This document shows, piece by piece, positions 25,796 through 36,600 of a DNA stretch of 64,000 nt. Numbering within the stretch: position 1 is the stretch's first letter; every line of letters begins with the position of its first letter. The translations under genes were made by a program, and so were the position numbers. Origin of the DNA: Larimichthys crocea (lineage: Eukaryota > Chordata > Actinopteri > Sciaenidae). The notes beneath the pieces were generated by a model. The model made no database searches and had not been told where the DNA came from. It was given only the letters and a program-made list of their open reading frames with translations. Location of the stretch: assembly GCF_000972845.2 (NCBI RefSeq), contig NC_040017.1, positions 25,815,606 to 25,879,605 on the forward strand, read 5' to 3'.

Positions 25796-26380
25796 ATTCT
25801 CCTCGTGCTCACAACAGAGAAACAGTAGGCGGTGTAGAGCAGAGTGACAGAGGGCCCAAAGTGACTGCAAGGTAACTTCATAAATACGATTTCTAATGAA
25901 TGACAGGTTCCCCCTCAACTTTTCTGGAGGCTCTTTGCTTTGCTAAGTGGCACGCCTGAGGAAAATAAGGCAAAAATCTGTCTATACCTTTTTAATCACA
26001 AAGCCCAGCCTATTCATTAAGTTTCAATAGGAGAACCAGCTGGTTGCACGGATTTTATTACCGTAACAGTAATTTATTAATTTAAAATCATAATATGACA
26101 TGCAGCAAGAGTGCGGCAGCCGTTTAAAATGCAATAGATAGCAGTGTATTTATCCATGCAACTGTCTTAACACTGCTATGCTACTAAGAGTATTTATAGT
26201 ATATAAAATATATCCCGCTAATATAAAATTAGAACAAATCTAAACTACGATAACTCTTTTTAGGATTACTTAAGATTAATTATACATAAATAAGCTGGCG
26301 TCTTAAATAGGTGACGATTCAAATAGCTGGCTAGTATGGTAAACCGGTGTATTTTAAGATAGAAGCAGTTTTACAAACAG

Positions 26381-26466
26381 ACCTTATACCCGCCCCTACG
26401 GAGCGCTCAAAAACGGAGAAGGAACGCGCCCAAGATTGGTCCACACTCTAGCTGTCTCCCTATTGG
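26381..26466 (-). promoter_or_regulatory. Promoter-like cluster: two CCAAT boxes, GC box, TATA-like box (minus strand)
   Basis: On the minus strand, in order, there is GCCAAT at about 26462-26467, CCAAT at 26435-26439, a GC box GGGGCGGG at 26389-26396 and TATAAGGT at 26381-26388. The order and spacing resemble a compact RNA polymerase II promoter firing toward lower coordinates. The TATA-like box abuts the GC box. No clear ORF follows on the minus strand inside the element, so this may be the remaining promoter of a deleted transposase gene. Function is inferred. Confidence 0.4.
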
Positions 26467-26537
26467 CTGGTGAAACACACTATTTTAAGTGCAGGGAGGG
26501 ACGCCTCAACCTGAGAGGACGTGCTCGTTCTGAGTGT

Positions 26538-26621
26538 GAGCACTTTAGATCTGAGCACGCAGAGTTCTGATCTGAGGACGCAGACTTTAGATCTGAGCGT
26601 GCAGACTTTAGATCTGAGCGT
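26538..26621. repeat. 21-bp tandem repeat, four copies
   Basis: Four adjoining 21-bp units at 26538, 26559, 26580 and 26601, of the form GCAGACTTTAGATCTGAGCGT. The last two are identical and the first two diverged. It produces a spurious repetitive ORF on the minus strand. Confidence 0.88.
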
Positions 26622-26754
26622 GCACAAGGACACGTTTGAGTGCGAGCGAAATGTGTGTGTCCAAGAAGAAGAAACGTGAGCACAAGCATGTGATTTTTGA
26701 GTCCAAGCGCATATTTTAAAAAGAAAGCTGCAGAAATCTGAGTGCGAGCAAAAA

Positions 26755-26838
26755 ATGTGAGCACGAGAAGCAGAAATCATGCTCTCAAAACTGAAAATCT
26801 ACACTCCTGAATAAAGATAGGATAATTCTTCCATAATC
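26755..26838. repeat. Right terminal inverted repeat of the 25.7-26.8 kb element
   Basis: Reverse complement of the left end at 25711-25795. It ends near TTCCATAATC. Confidence 0.8.
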
Positions 26839-29800
26839 ATATTCCTTTCATTTCATTTAAATGTAATGTTTTATGAATACAGTAAGAAAAAAAGAATAGT
26901 AAATTGGGAAACCCACCACCCACAGCGTTATCTGACATGTGTAACCACCTACAAACAACATATGCCTCGACAGAGATACAAAAGGTGGAAACAGAGAGAA
27001 AACAAATATAATCAACAGGAACATAAACTGAGTTGAATTAACACAAACATGATACATAACATGTATGGTCACTGATGCTCAAAAATGTAACCGACAGTTC
27101 CTGTAAAATATCGCAGTTTATTTCAGTAAACTACATCCATTCCAGGCCTGGTGTCTGTCTTTTATGGACAAAGGGTTTGAGGGTACTGATATACCATGAT
27201 CCAATTAGGCCAACATTATTTGATATGAAATCATTCTTTTTTATTCGAATCTAATCTAATTCCTTGAAGCAGGCCTTTTAGATCTGCAGTCATGTACTCT
27301 GCATGCTACAATATCTTAAACACAAACGACATTTTCTCATTTTTGAAAAGCACAAAACAAAAAACTAGTGATTCGCTGCCAAAAACAGACACACTCCATC
27401 GTTGCCAAACACATAAACTGTTTTTGGTACCTCATTCGTCCTTCCCATATGTTATGAAGGTCTGCTTTCACAAAACGTTTTCACACTTACTAATATTATT
27501 ACTCTTATAATAACTCTCTCAGACGATTGGCTACGATCTCCCACAACAATACATTTAACTAAGATTCTTGTGCGGTCGCACAAGCACAGATCATTCCAGT
27601 GCAGCACAGGCATCCACAGACAGAGGCAGACCACTGCAAGCCGTCCATTATCATTGTTTTTGGCTGGTTTCACACGTCTTCAGGCACAAAATATGTTTAC
27701 AGGGTCAATCACCTGCCACCTACTCAGTCTGAGTAATTGGAAATGACAACTGTTACATATTGCATTTCCAGTGGAGTGCAAATTCGGTTAGTGGTTCTGT
27801 GCTTCAGTAAATACTTATTGCATCAGCAGGGTCATTTGCACTTTACATAAGCAGCTGCTCAAATGACCTCGAGGTGTTGTTGCAATAAATTTACATTAAA
27901 AAAAAAGAAGCATCTAGCCCATGAAAAAGCACAGAGAGACTCTTGACTGCGTGACATTTGGCTGACAGAATGCCCTCTTTAGAAAAATACTATACTACTG
28001 AGCATGCTACATGACCAAACAAAAGAAACAACTTGATACGGTATGATGCAGAAACATACATTAAGAGAAAAAATATACATTAGAAGAGCAGTCAGTCATA
28101 ATCCACTGTTGCTGTTGTCGAACTCTAAAAAAGTCTGTCACTTCAATCTGTAAAAAGGAAATGATAAATATAGATAAATATTTGCCGGAGCTGGAGTGTT
28201 TCATAAATTAAAAAATGAAGGATTAACAAAATGCAAAAATTACAGAGCCATTTGCCTAACATTAAAAAAAACTCAGCATTCACGTAAACTTTGGTACATG
28301 CTTGTTCAGCTTTTAAAAATAATGAACGCTAATCACAGAGATTGTGTGCGTCCTTCACTCTGCTCCGCTCAAATAACATTAACAGCCCTGCATGAAGTGA
28401 ACAGCAGTACTACTTGTTTCAATTAGTACTGGAGTGCCATTAACAAAAGTAATGAGAAGTACTCAATTTTGGTCCATATGTACGGCAGGGTAAGAATGAA
28501 AACATTACTTTATTAATAAGGGAATTTATTCAGAGTGTGAACTGATACATACAGAGGCAAACAAGACGTTTCATATTCATTGTTCACAGAAATGATGATG
28601 TCCAAAATTAATTTTTATTACATATGCATTTTCAATTCTCGTGCGAGAGCTTTGCATAGAAGCTCCTGCCAGCAGAAGTGGGCATGTTTGAGATGGTTTA
28701 AGCATGCATGGATTAAACCGTGTCAATCATTTGATGCAAGTAAACAAGCTGAGACGCTGTAATAACACCGGTGTTGTGTGAGGCTATCTTTACGCTGCAG
28801 GTTATTTCATAAAAATAGAACCGAAAATTACGAAAATTGACTGTAAAAAAAAAAAAAATCACTAAACGTGGGAGCAAACAAGAGATCCAACTTTACAGAA
28901 CTTACTGGATCATAAGATGTCACAGGCTATTTTTATACTCGCTCCTCTGCACTGAACTGCAGTATGTGTCAGTGTTGTGAAATAGAGGACATAATTTCCC
29001 CGCTGCCTAATAGATAGTAAAGTCCTGCCACATAATATAATTTGCTGCTGAAACGAAAGCCTAACAGAGACATCTGGGTGGCCTGGTTGTCAAAGGAACA
29101 TGTCATGTAACCACCATGTCATGTCTTAGATGTGAATTAAGACAGGGACCTTTATTGCATGTCATCCTCATCTCTCTCTTTGTCCACTGTCATCCATCCA
29201 ATTAAACAAAAAATATCCTCGAAAAAAAAGAGTGTATCACCTACACCTCTAAAGACAAGCAGAGCCCAAACAGATGATAAGATGATGTTGATATGGACAC
29301 GGGTCGCTAAACTGCCCTAACAGATGCCTGCAGTCTAGAGGAATGTGACCTGAATACGATTTATTTTTTCAGTCCATTCATGCTGCAGGATGAAAAATGC
29401 AAGATCAAATAAGGAATTTCTGAAGTGGAAGAATATATTATTGCCACCCGTGGTGAGCAGAACTCAACATTCTCTTATTACAGGCGTTTGATTTCTGTCA
29501 CACATAAAGTCTGAATGTGCCGCATGTTCACTTATAAATAAAAATGACCTTTATTCACTCACAACATTACAATAATCACTAGAACAAGAGTTAAATAAGT
29601 ATTTTGCATTTCAGGTTTCTACGTGAAAACGGGGAAAAGCGCAGTATGATTTGAAGTCATTCAAGAATGGTTTGTAAGAAATATGAGATTATGAAATATG
29701 TAAAAGAAGAAGAGTGCAGACTGTTAAATAGATACACGTTATCTAATGATTCAATAGCAGCGCACGATTAATGTTAACAGTGTAACAGGATGAACTATAT

Positions 29801-30244
29801 CTGAGGTCATAGCAACCTTTCAGCTGAATCCATGCATGTCGAGATTTTACATCGAGAGCAGAGCTGAGTCAGAGAGCGGTGTGAGATCCAGCTCCCCTGG
29901 TAACATTCACTGTTTTGTAGGAAGAGGAAATTTCATGAGGCATGTAGCATCAGTGTGTTAACTTTGCAGCACGGCTGATTTTCAAGTTTGAAAAAAGTTT
30001 TTTACAAGGATTTATTATTCTATGCTTTTGTTTTATTAATTGTTCCACCTCTCTCTCCAAAAAACAAGTTTCATTTCCATCACGTGTTGTGTACCCAGTC
30101 GTGTTCCTGAACGCCTCACCACCATTCAAAAGAGTTCATTCATAACTAAACTGTGGAAACTAACTTGTCATGAAGTATTCCTTGCATATTATGGCCCTTT
30201 TTTTGTACCTAAGAACAGACTCAGCTCATGCAACACCCCCTAAA

Positions 30245-30606
30245 ATGCAAATGCAAATGTTTCCCTCTATGCTTTTTGCATTCAAACAGGCACTGCTGGT
30301 CAAACACAGATGAAAAAAAAAAAACTAATTTATGCAAATTTTTACGTTGTTAGCAGTCTAATGAATTTTAATGCAGGTTATCAATTCCAGAGCAAGCAAT
30401 TCACAAGAAAATAAGAGGCTTTGCCTTACTAAGCTGTGGTCTTCTGTGAAGCTATCAGTCAAAGAGGATATTAACAGAGCATGGGAAACCTCTTTCATCA
30501 AACTGTGTGTGAATAAACACAACGAAGGTCATCTGCTTGTCTTTCTTTGAAACTGTCATACTATCTTTGAACCGGTTAATGACTTTGTGCATTATGTTAT
30601 TTGCAT
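30245..30606. promoter_or_regulatory. Cluster of four POU octamer motifs
   Basis: ATGCAAAT occurs at 30245-30252 and overlaps a second copy at 30251-30258. A third copy is at 30332-30339, and ATTTGCAT is at 30599-30606. The octamer is the classical binding site of POU-domain factors. Octamers appear about once per 5 kb elsewhere in this window, so four in 360 bp is denser than usual, but AT-richness makes chance possible. Confidence 0.25.
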
Positions 30607-31054
30607 TTTTTAAAAACAATTAATGGATTGTAATTATCGATAACATGAAAATATACAATCTTTTCATATGAATTAGCTGACAATCACAATACTTTGATGT
30701 AATGGGTATAAAGGGAAAAACAAAACATTAAACGCTGGAGCTATTTTAGCTCCGATCTGTCTGTAGATATAGAACTCTGCAGAAAGGACTCCCTGAAGCG
30801 TGAAAACAAGCAAACAATAAGTCATTTTCCAAACAGAAAGCACTGACTACTTACTTTAATTAACTTCATTTTTTTTCCATCTACTCATGAAGGCCACAAG
30901 GGAAGTCAAAGTCTTTCTTGTTTACCTAGTAAAGATCAAATTCATGTAAAAACGGAAAATGTGTGTTACGGCGCAGTGGTCCAGAATATTCAATGTAAAT
31001 AAAGCTGCCGACCACTTAATCCCAGAGGAAAATGAAAAGTGACTTAACTGCAGT

Positions 31055-31069
31055 GGGGGGGGGGGGGGG
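31055..31069. repeat. (G)15 homopolymer
   Basis: Fifteen uninterrupted G. Confidence 0.9.
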
Positions 31070-32400
31070 AGAAAATGTACCCTCGAGTTGTGACTACGCA
31101 TGATTATCAAGTGTGATTGAGGAAACGTATTATTGGCCTAGGGATAGGCTCCATTATTTATGTGGATTAATTATCTATCGGGTTTGTAATGGGAACGATC
31201 ACTTAATGTTAGTGTAATAAATTGGAAAATCACTTACTTAAATCTTTAGCTTGGGAGTTTGTTTTATACAAATACTGGTTTTATCGGGGTGTGAGGGTAA
31301 ACTTCTTAACGGAGAGGTGACGTCCTCACCACCGTGCTGTTGATAAAACAGGTAGACTTTATATAAGGGCATAGCCACAGCACAAGCAAATCTTATTAAA
31401 ATGTCATCTGAGGTAAAGGAATTTTGTCCATGTGTTATTAGGCTCCTGACCTCCATCCTTTAATCCAACCACTCTTCCAAATAAAAGACTAAAGCCGGAT
31501 GGACAACAGAACATGAAGCATAAACGCATCAAGTGCTTTTCTCTATGATTTTACAAGCTCAGCAAATTAAGTTTATATGACTATATTTGAATTACTTCAT
31601 ATTATTTTCTGCGAAATGCTTTCTATAACAGCAGGTATGACCATACATGATTGGAGTGACTATTTAGCGTAATGCAAGACAGCAACACCCTTGGGTGAAA
31701 TCATTTCTGAGCGTGGTCAGACATATCTCACGCTGTGATCTAACGGTGGAGCTGCAAAACGCCGATGAGTCACATGTTCGCTGAGATTTATCACTCCCCT
31801 TTTGTTTGGAGGTTATCCCGCTGACGCACAGCCTGATAAAAAAGAATGTGAGGAGTGATTGAGACACAAATGCTTCTTCTCCTCCTGACACAGCGCTCGT
31901 CATCACAATCTAGTCTCTCCTACTCTTCTCTGCAGACATCCTGTCAGTTTTATGTCTCTTGAATTAAGCAGCGACGTTGGGTACGACATCTTTGTCATGC
32001 ACTCTAGATAATGAAGCCAGGACAGCTGATTGTGCCGATATAAAAATTAAAACATAACTATGGGGCATAGTATTAATCGATGAGGAATGCCTACAGTGTG
32101 TTTATTCCTCTTGACAATGTCGACAAAGATTTCTTCCTTCATTTGTTTAGTGCGACTATGCAAATAATTGTATTTGTTCTTTTTGAAAGTGCAGTTTTGC
32201 CCGGTCCTGTCCCATCCTTTCTCAGAGAAGATGACCTTTTGGTGTATGCAAAGCCATTCATCTGTAGCGCCCTGCTCTGACACGAGAGCCGAATGATAAT
32301 GCATTGACGCTGTCAAGCAGAACCTTTTATAATAAAGTTGAGCCACGGTGCAGCTATGATTCAAGGGTCCAAGTTATTCTATGTTGCATTTAACTTGTAT

Positions 32401-32784
32401 GTAACTATCAGTGATGCACGGGTTGATCCAAATTAAGCGTTCGCCCGCGGTCACGAGTCACCAAACAATATTTTTAATGATATTCGGGTCGCGGTCGGTC
32501 GGGTCATGAAATAAAGATGCCAAGTAAAGTTTTTTAATTTATGTAGTAGACAAAATCTTCTGTGAAATACACAGACTTTATTGGCTGAATAACTGGCGTG
32601 AAGATGCCACGAGCTCTACAGGAGGTAGAGAAAGTATAGACTACTTTTTAAAATGTGGGTCAGGAAGCGGGTTGGGTACAATATTTCACAATTATTTGCT
32701 GCGGTCCGAGTTCGGGCGGGTTAGTTTAAAACGTCGGTCGGTGCAGGTTGATCAAACATGGACCCACGCATCACTGGTAACTAT
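32401..32784. mobile_element. Non-autonomous hAT element with perfect 8-bp target duplication
   Basis: The 368-bp body (32409-32776) starts CAGTGATGCACGGGT, and its complemented right end starts CAGTGATGCGTGGGT, 13 of 15 identical. It is flanked by GTAACTAT on both sides (32401-32408 and 32777-32784). CAGTG ends and 8-bp duplications fit the hAT superfamily. The interior has GC-rich subterminal GGTCGG/CGGGTC motifs on both arms and an AT-rich middle. There is no ORF of note. Confidence 0.88.
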
Positions 32785-33028
32785 AACATTAATATTCCCA
32801 AATTATGTCCGCTAAATGTGATTCCAGCAGCAAGAGGCTACTTCCAATCTCGGGCTAAAGCCAGGCCAAAACAGTTAGGGAGTACTGTGAAGCGCACTGC
32901 CACTGATGGCTACCAAAAACTATAGAAAAACTATATTTATAAATATTTAGGCAAGTCGTGCCAAAAATTATTAAATATTCACTTAAGCATGTTGGAAAAA
33001 GTCCCCATGAAAGTTGTTTAAAAAGCAC
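32785..33028. other. Spacer between the hAT and pogo elements
   Basis: Short unique sequence, nothing recognised. Confidence 0.5.
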
Positions 33029-33045
33029 TATTATTATTATTATTA
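33029..33045. repeat. (TTA)n microsatellite, left part
   Basis: TTA/ATT repeat split from its right half (33575-33606) by the pogo-like insertion. Confidence 0.85.
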
Positions 33046-33573
33046 CCGTATTTTCTGGACTATAAGCCGCTACTTTTTTTCCCACACCTTGAACCATGCG
33101 GCTTTTCTATTGATTTTTCTTCAGCCGCCACGCGGCGCTCTAACGGGAAGTGCAAAAACGAGACAGACAGGGGAAGTCAGCGCAAAGAAGAACACGCTAG
33201 ATTTTATTTAGCACATGCAACACAACACGCACAACGAATTATTTTCACCCCCTCATCATGGAAAGCACACGAAGAAGTTCGTATGACACAGCTTTTAAGT
33301 TGAAGGCCGTCGATCTGGCTATCCAGGAAGGAAATAGAGCTGCTGTACGTAAGCTTGGCGTTAATGAATCCACGGTGAACACTTTTACTGCCGTGTTACA
33401 GGGACTGTTCGGAAACAATCAGTTCAGGTATATAAATAAACATTTACGCTACAAAATCTTTCTGTGTATCCAGTAAATATCTAATTTCTCAACCTGGATC
33501 TCTGCGGCTTATATATGTAATACTTAGTGGGTGTGGCTTATATTCAGGTGCACTCTATAGTCCAGAAAATACG

Positions 33574-33576
<3 letters not shown>
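33044..33576 (+). mobile_element. Pogo/Tigger-like element (Tc1/mariner superfamily), internally deleted
   Basis: The 529-bp body (33046-33574) has perfect 19-bp inverted repeats (33046-33064 and 33556-33574), starting CCGTATTTTCTGGACTATA. It is flanked by the TA duplication typical of Tc1/mariner elements. A pogo-type transposase N-terminus remains on the plus strand (separate entry), but the catalytic DDE domain is gone, so the copy is an internal-deletion derivative that cannot move by itself. It inserted inside a (TTA)n array. Confidence 0.88.
33258..33476 (+). pseudogene. Truncated pogo-like transposase, N-terminal DNA-binding (helix-turn-helix) part
   Basis: The 72-codon frame begins MESTRRSSYDTAFKLKAVDL and continues with GNRAAVRKLGVNESTV. 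This is the Brinker/psq-type helix-turn-helix found at the N-terminus of pogo/Tigger transposases and of domesticated relatives such as POGK, where it binds the inverted repeats. The family normally continues with an Arg-x-Trp-Arg motif after the recognition helix. Here the sequence switches to NTFTAVLQGLFG at about residue 41, marking the internal deletion. About 30 further residues come from 3' sequence. The rest of the transposase (CENPB-type HTH and DDE domain) is absent. Confidence 0.78.

Positions 33577-33606
<30 letters not shown>
33575..33606. repeat. (TTA)n microsatellite, right part
   Basis: About ten ATT copies directly after the right end of the pogo-like element. Confidence 0.88.
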
Positions 33607-33608
<2 letters not shown>

Positions 33609-36600
33609 AATATTAATATGGAGCTGTTGACCAGTCTTTTCAGTCAGCTAGGCTTCGCTTTGGTCTGAGGCATGTTTCTAGCTCATGAAAGGAAACACCC
33701 CACACAGTCTTTATTTGGAAAGTCATTGCTCTGAACGGAAAAGATGCCACTGACCACAAGCCGCAAGCCAGCTACAGTGCAGACTAATGGGTGAAGTCAC
33801 ACCCTGCTGTGTCCGCTTTCATACGCACGGTCTACGGTCAACAGGAGCCGCACTTAAAAAAACAATGTTCACGTTGTCTTTCATTTGACATAGATCTTAC
33901 AGACACACGTCATGCAGCGCTGAACCTTTTGATACACTGTTGTTGTTCACACAAAGTCAAGTCCTCTGCGCCTTATGAAAACTGTTCTTAATAAGGACAC
34001 AGAAGGTGCCATTATTGCTCAATCTGATGGATGAGCTGTTGGCTGGAATGTGAAACTGCCCCGGCCCCCGCTTTGGTTCAAGAAAGTGCTATTCCTCGAG
34101 GGGGGACACGCTTTGATTGAAGTATTTACGACAGGACAGAAATGTGATGGCACAGAGAATGTGGGTGACAGTGACGCATGACTGAACAGATTACTGTGTA
34201 CAGACTCTAGAGCGGCCCTTTGAATTGCGATGCCTCCCTTTATTGTGTTGAGGTTAAAAGGCTCACCTATCAGGGAGCTGCATTATTCCACATCCTGCTC
34301 TTTTTGATCTAGCAGTCCACTGAACAAAGAACTATGTCAGCAAAGCTCGAGGATCCCCGAAAGACACTTTGGTAAAACTAAAAAATGCACTATGACAGGA
34401 CATCGACCAAGACTGATGGAAAGATAGTTTCTCTAAAATCTAGATGTCTTCTGGTGCATGATAAAATATGCCTGCCTCAAGCACTCATTATTTTGCACAA
34501 CCACCAAAAGTCTGTTCATTTAATATCCTGTAGCCAGCACAGCGGAGTGCTCTCCCCTGTACAAAAACCCCCTTTTTTTTAAAAAAGCGGGAGATACTGC
34601 TTAATGCAATACAGCACTTTGAGCCAATGCAGATGACTACTCGAATAAGTGCAGTTTCTCCATCTCTGTGGTTAATATTAATCACGATGAGTAGCTTTGC
34701 TGTTCTTGGTAAAGCAAACAGAAAAAGGAAAATCTTACTGCATTAGTTCCTTCAACTCAAAATGCAGCATATATTCATCTTACCTTGTGCTTTTAGAATG
34801 ATTTAATGAAGAATAATGTTTCACTGATATCAAAGAGAAAGTGCAGGAGCTGATTGGTTACATTTCACGGCTTCATGTTCCTCAATGTAACCGTAGAGAT
34901 CTGTAACCAATGTGCACTCCTGCTCCAAAAAAGTCCTACCAAGACACGTTCTACATGCAGTTTGCACACAACGAAATATAGCAAATAAGCCGTATGGTCA
35001 GTAAAGATTTATGACCCGCACATGTTTTTCGCTAAACATGATAAATCCCTTTTATTATATTGGAAACGTAGAAAGCAAACTTCAGACTTGAGACTCGGGT
35101 TATGTGCAGAGGAAAAAGGAGAAAAGGCACAAAAGGCCTGTCCTTTGCCTGCAACATTCAATACTACGCTGTCACGCCTCCTTGCCTTGAGTTCACGCAC
35201 TCGCTTCATGTTAACAGGTGTAATTCCATCCAGCAGATTTTCTGTGAAATCTGACCTGGTGACACAGTGTAAAAATCACAAGGAGAGGAAGCTGGTCCTC
35301 TCGCTGCCGCTCAGTTTATATTGCTTTGTGTTTCCTAAACTTAATATAGTAATTATTTATTAGTGCTAAATTACATCCGGCTCCTTTAACAATTGCTTTT
35401 ATTATTGCATACGTATGGTGAAACAGTCGAGACAGATTTATGAAAACATCTGTTAGTCTCTGACAGGACGCAGATATCCAACATTTGAGGTCCAAGCACA
35501 GCCCGTCCTCATTAACACACACGCGCAGTAACAATACAAGACAAGAGACTAAGTACTTTCTGACGTTACATTAGTTTCATCATTACAATGACACTGGGTC
35601 ATTACTGACTTGATTGGCTGTCCTGTCCATTAGTGACAAGATGAATGGACTCAGCGTTTTCATTTCAACGTCTCATTTATGAAGACGCCTATCTGCTTCG
35701 TTTCAAGTGTCACGAAGATGTGTACAAATATGCGGCTGTTGAAGAAAGAGCGCAGGAATACAAGTGCACCTCTTGTGGATTTCACACAGCTGCAGACACA
35801 TATCCGTCTATTCCGTTTTTCAAGGGAAGTTGATGTACATATCAGTGTCAGGGTGTAAATCCTGTTGTCAGTCTCAGCTGTTGCTATCAGTTTATGTCCT
35901 GTGAAAATGAAATGGTTACCTGAGCAGATCACCACTACTTACATTGATTGTACACACTGTTAGGCAGCTGTGAAGTCATCTCTTTCTCTTACTGCAGGGC
36001 ATAATTTAAATACACTGACAGTAATAAAAGGGGGGCCTGCGGGGAGTAGCGAGCATTTTCAGTATTCACCAAGGCCACACAGACTCTTGACTTTATAGCT
36101 TTTATTTGCTGTTCAGCATGAGCCCGTTCCTGACATTGCTTTTCGGTGTAGCCATGGCTGCTGTATTAATATTTTGTAAAATAGAAAAAAATAAATTATT
36201 GGGTCTAAGTCAGACTCAGCAGGATGAATTTATAGGCTCCATGGCAACTGATTTATCAAATGGACAACCATGTCTGGCTGACCTGTTTCCTTTGCGAGCC
36301 CTCTATAAAAATAAAACCATGTGCAGCTACTCTTACACAGTTACATACCATCAGTCTGTGATGTCCGGTGCATTTCAGCACTTATTTTGTGATGAACTGT
36401 CGTAATTTACTTTCAGTTAGTGATCTCGTACATTTTCCCAGACTGCTGACGACTTCCAGTGAACTTGTTGCTTTCCGCCGTGGGCGTTGTGTGTAGGTGG
36501 TGATAGTGATAGCAGTAGCGACAGTGACAGTGAGAGCAAGAGATCAACATTTTTTTTTTTTTTTCCAGTGGAGGAAAAAGTAAGAGTCGAATCCCTTACT

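Larger units (their letters stand above)
25711..26840. mobile_element. Unclassified DNA element with ~85-bp terminal inverted repeats
   Basis: The left end (about 25711-25795) and the complement of the right end (about 26755-26838) are nearly identical over about 85 bp, sharing GAATTATCCTATCTTTATTC, a GAGTGTAGATTTTCAG block and a GAGAGCATGATTTCT block. The ~1.1-kb interior is single-copy-looking on the left and rich in GTGCTCA/GAGCAC-type motifs on the right, including a 21-bp tandem repeat. A promoter-like cluster sits at 26381-26466 on the minus strand. No transposase is seen. I could not fix the exact ends or a target duplication, so the superfamily is unknown. Confidence 0.7.
26841..32400. 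other. Unique non-coding DNA with an octamer-motif cluster
   Basis: About 5.5 kb without a recognisable gene. It contains a run of 15 G (31055-31069) and several A-runs (for example 28847-28858 and 30313-30324). POU octamers (ATGCAAAT/ATTTGCAT) occur at 30245-30252, 30251-30258, 30332-30339, 30599-30606 and 32158-32165. Confidence 0.5.

Noticed and set aside
26460..26780. Minus-strand ORF with repeated CTLRSKV
   Set aside because: Comes from the four-copy 21-bp tandem repeat inside a transposon-like element.
35645..35833. ORF with CTSC and H residues resembling a zinc finger
   Set aside because: Only one Cys pair, no repeat of the pattern, and no supporting gene structure.
36106..36405. 99-codon ORF starting with a hydrophobic, signal-like segment
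   Set aside because: No family resemblance, no clear splice or polyA context, AT-rich surroundings. It may be chance.
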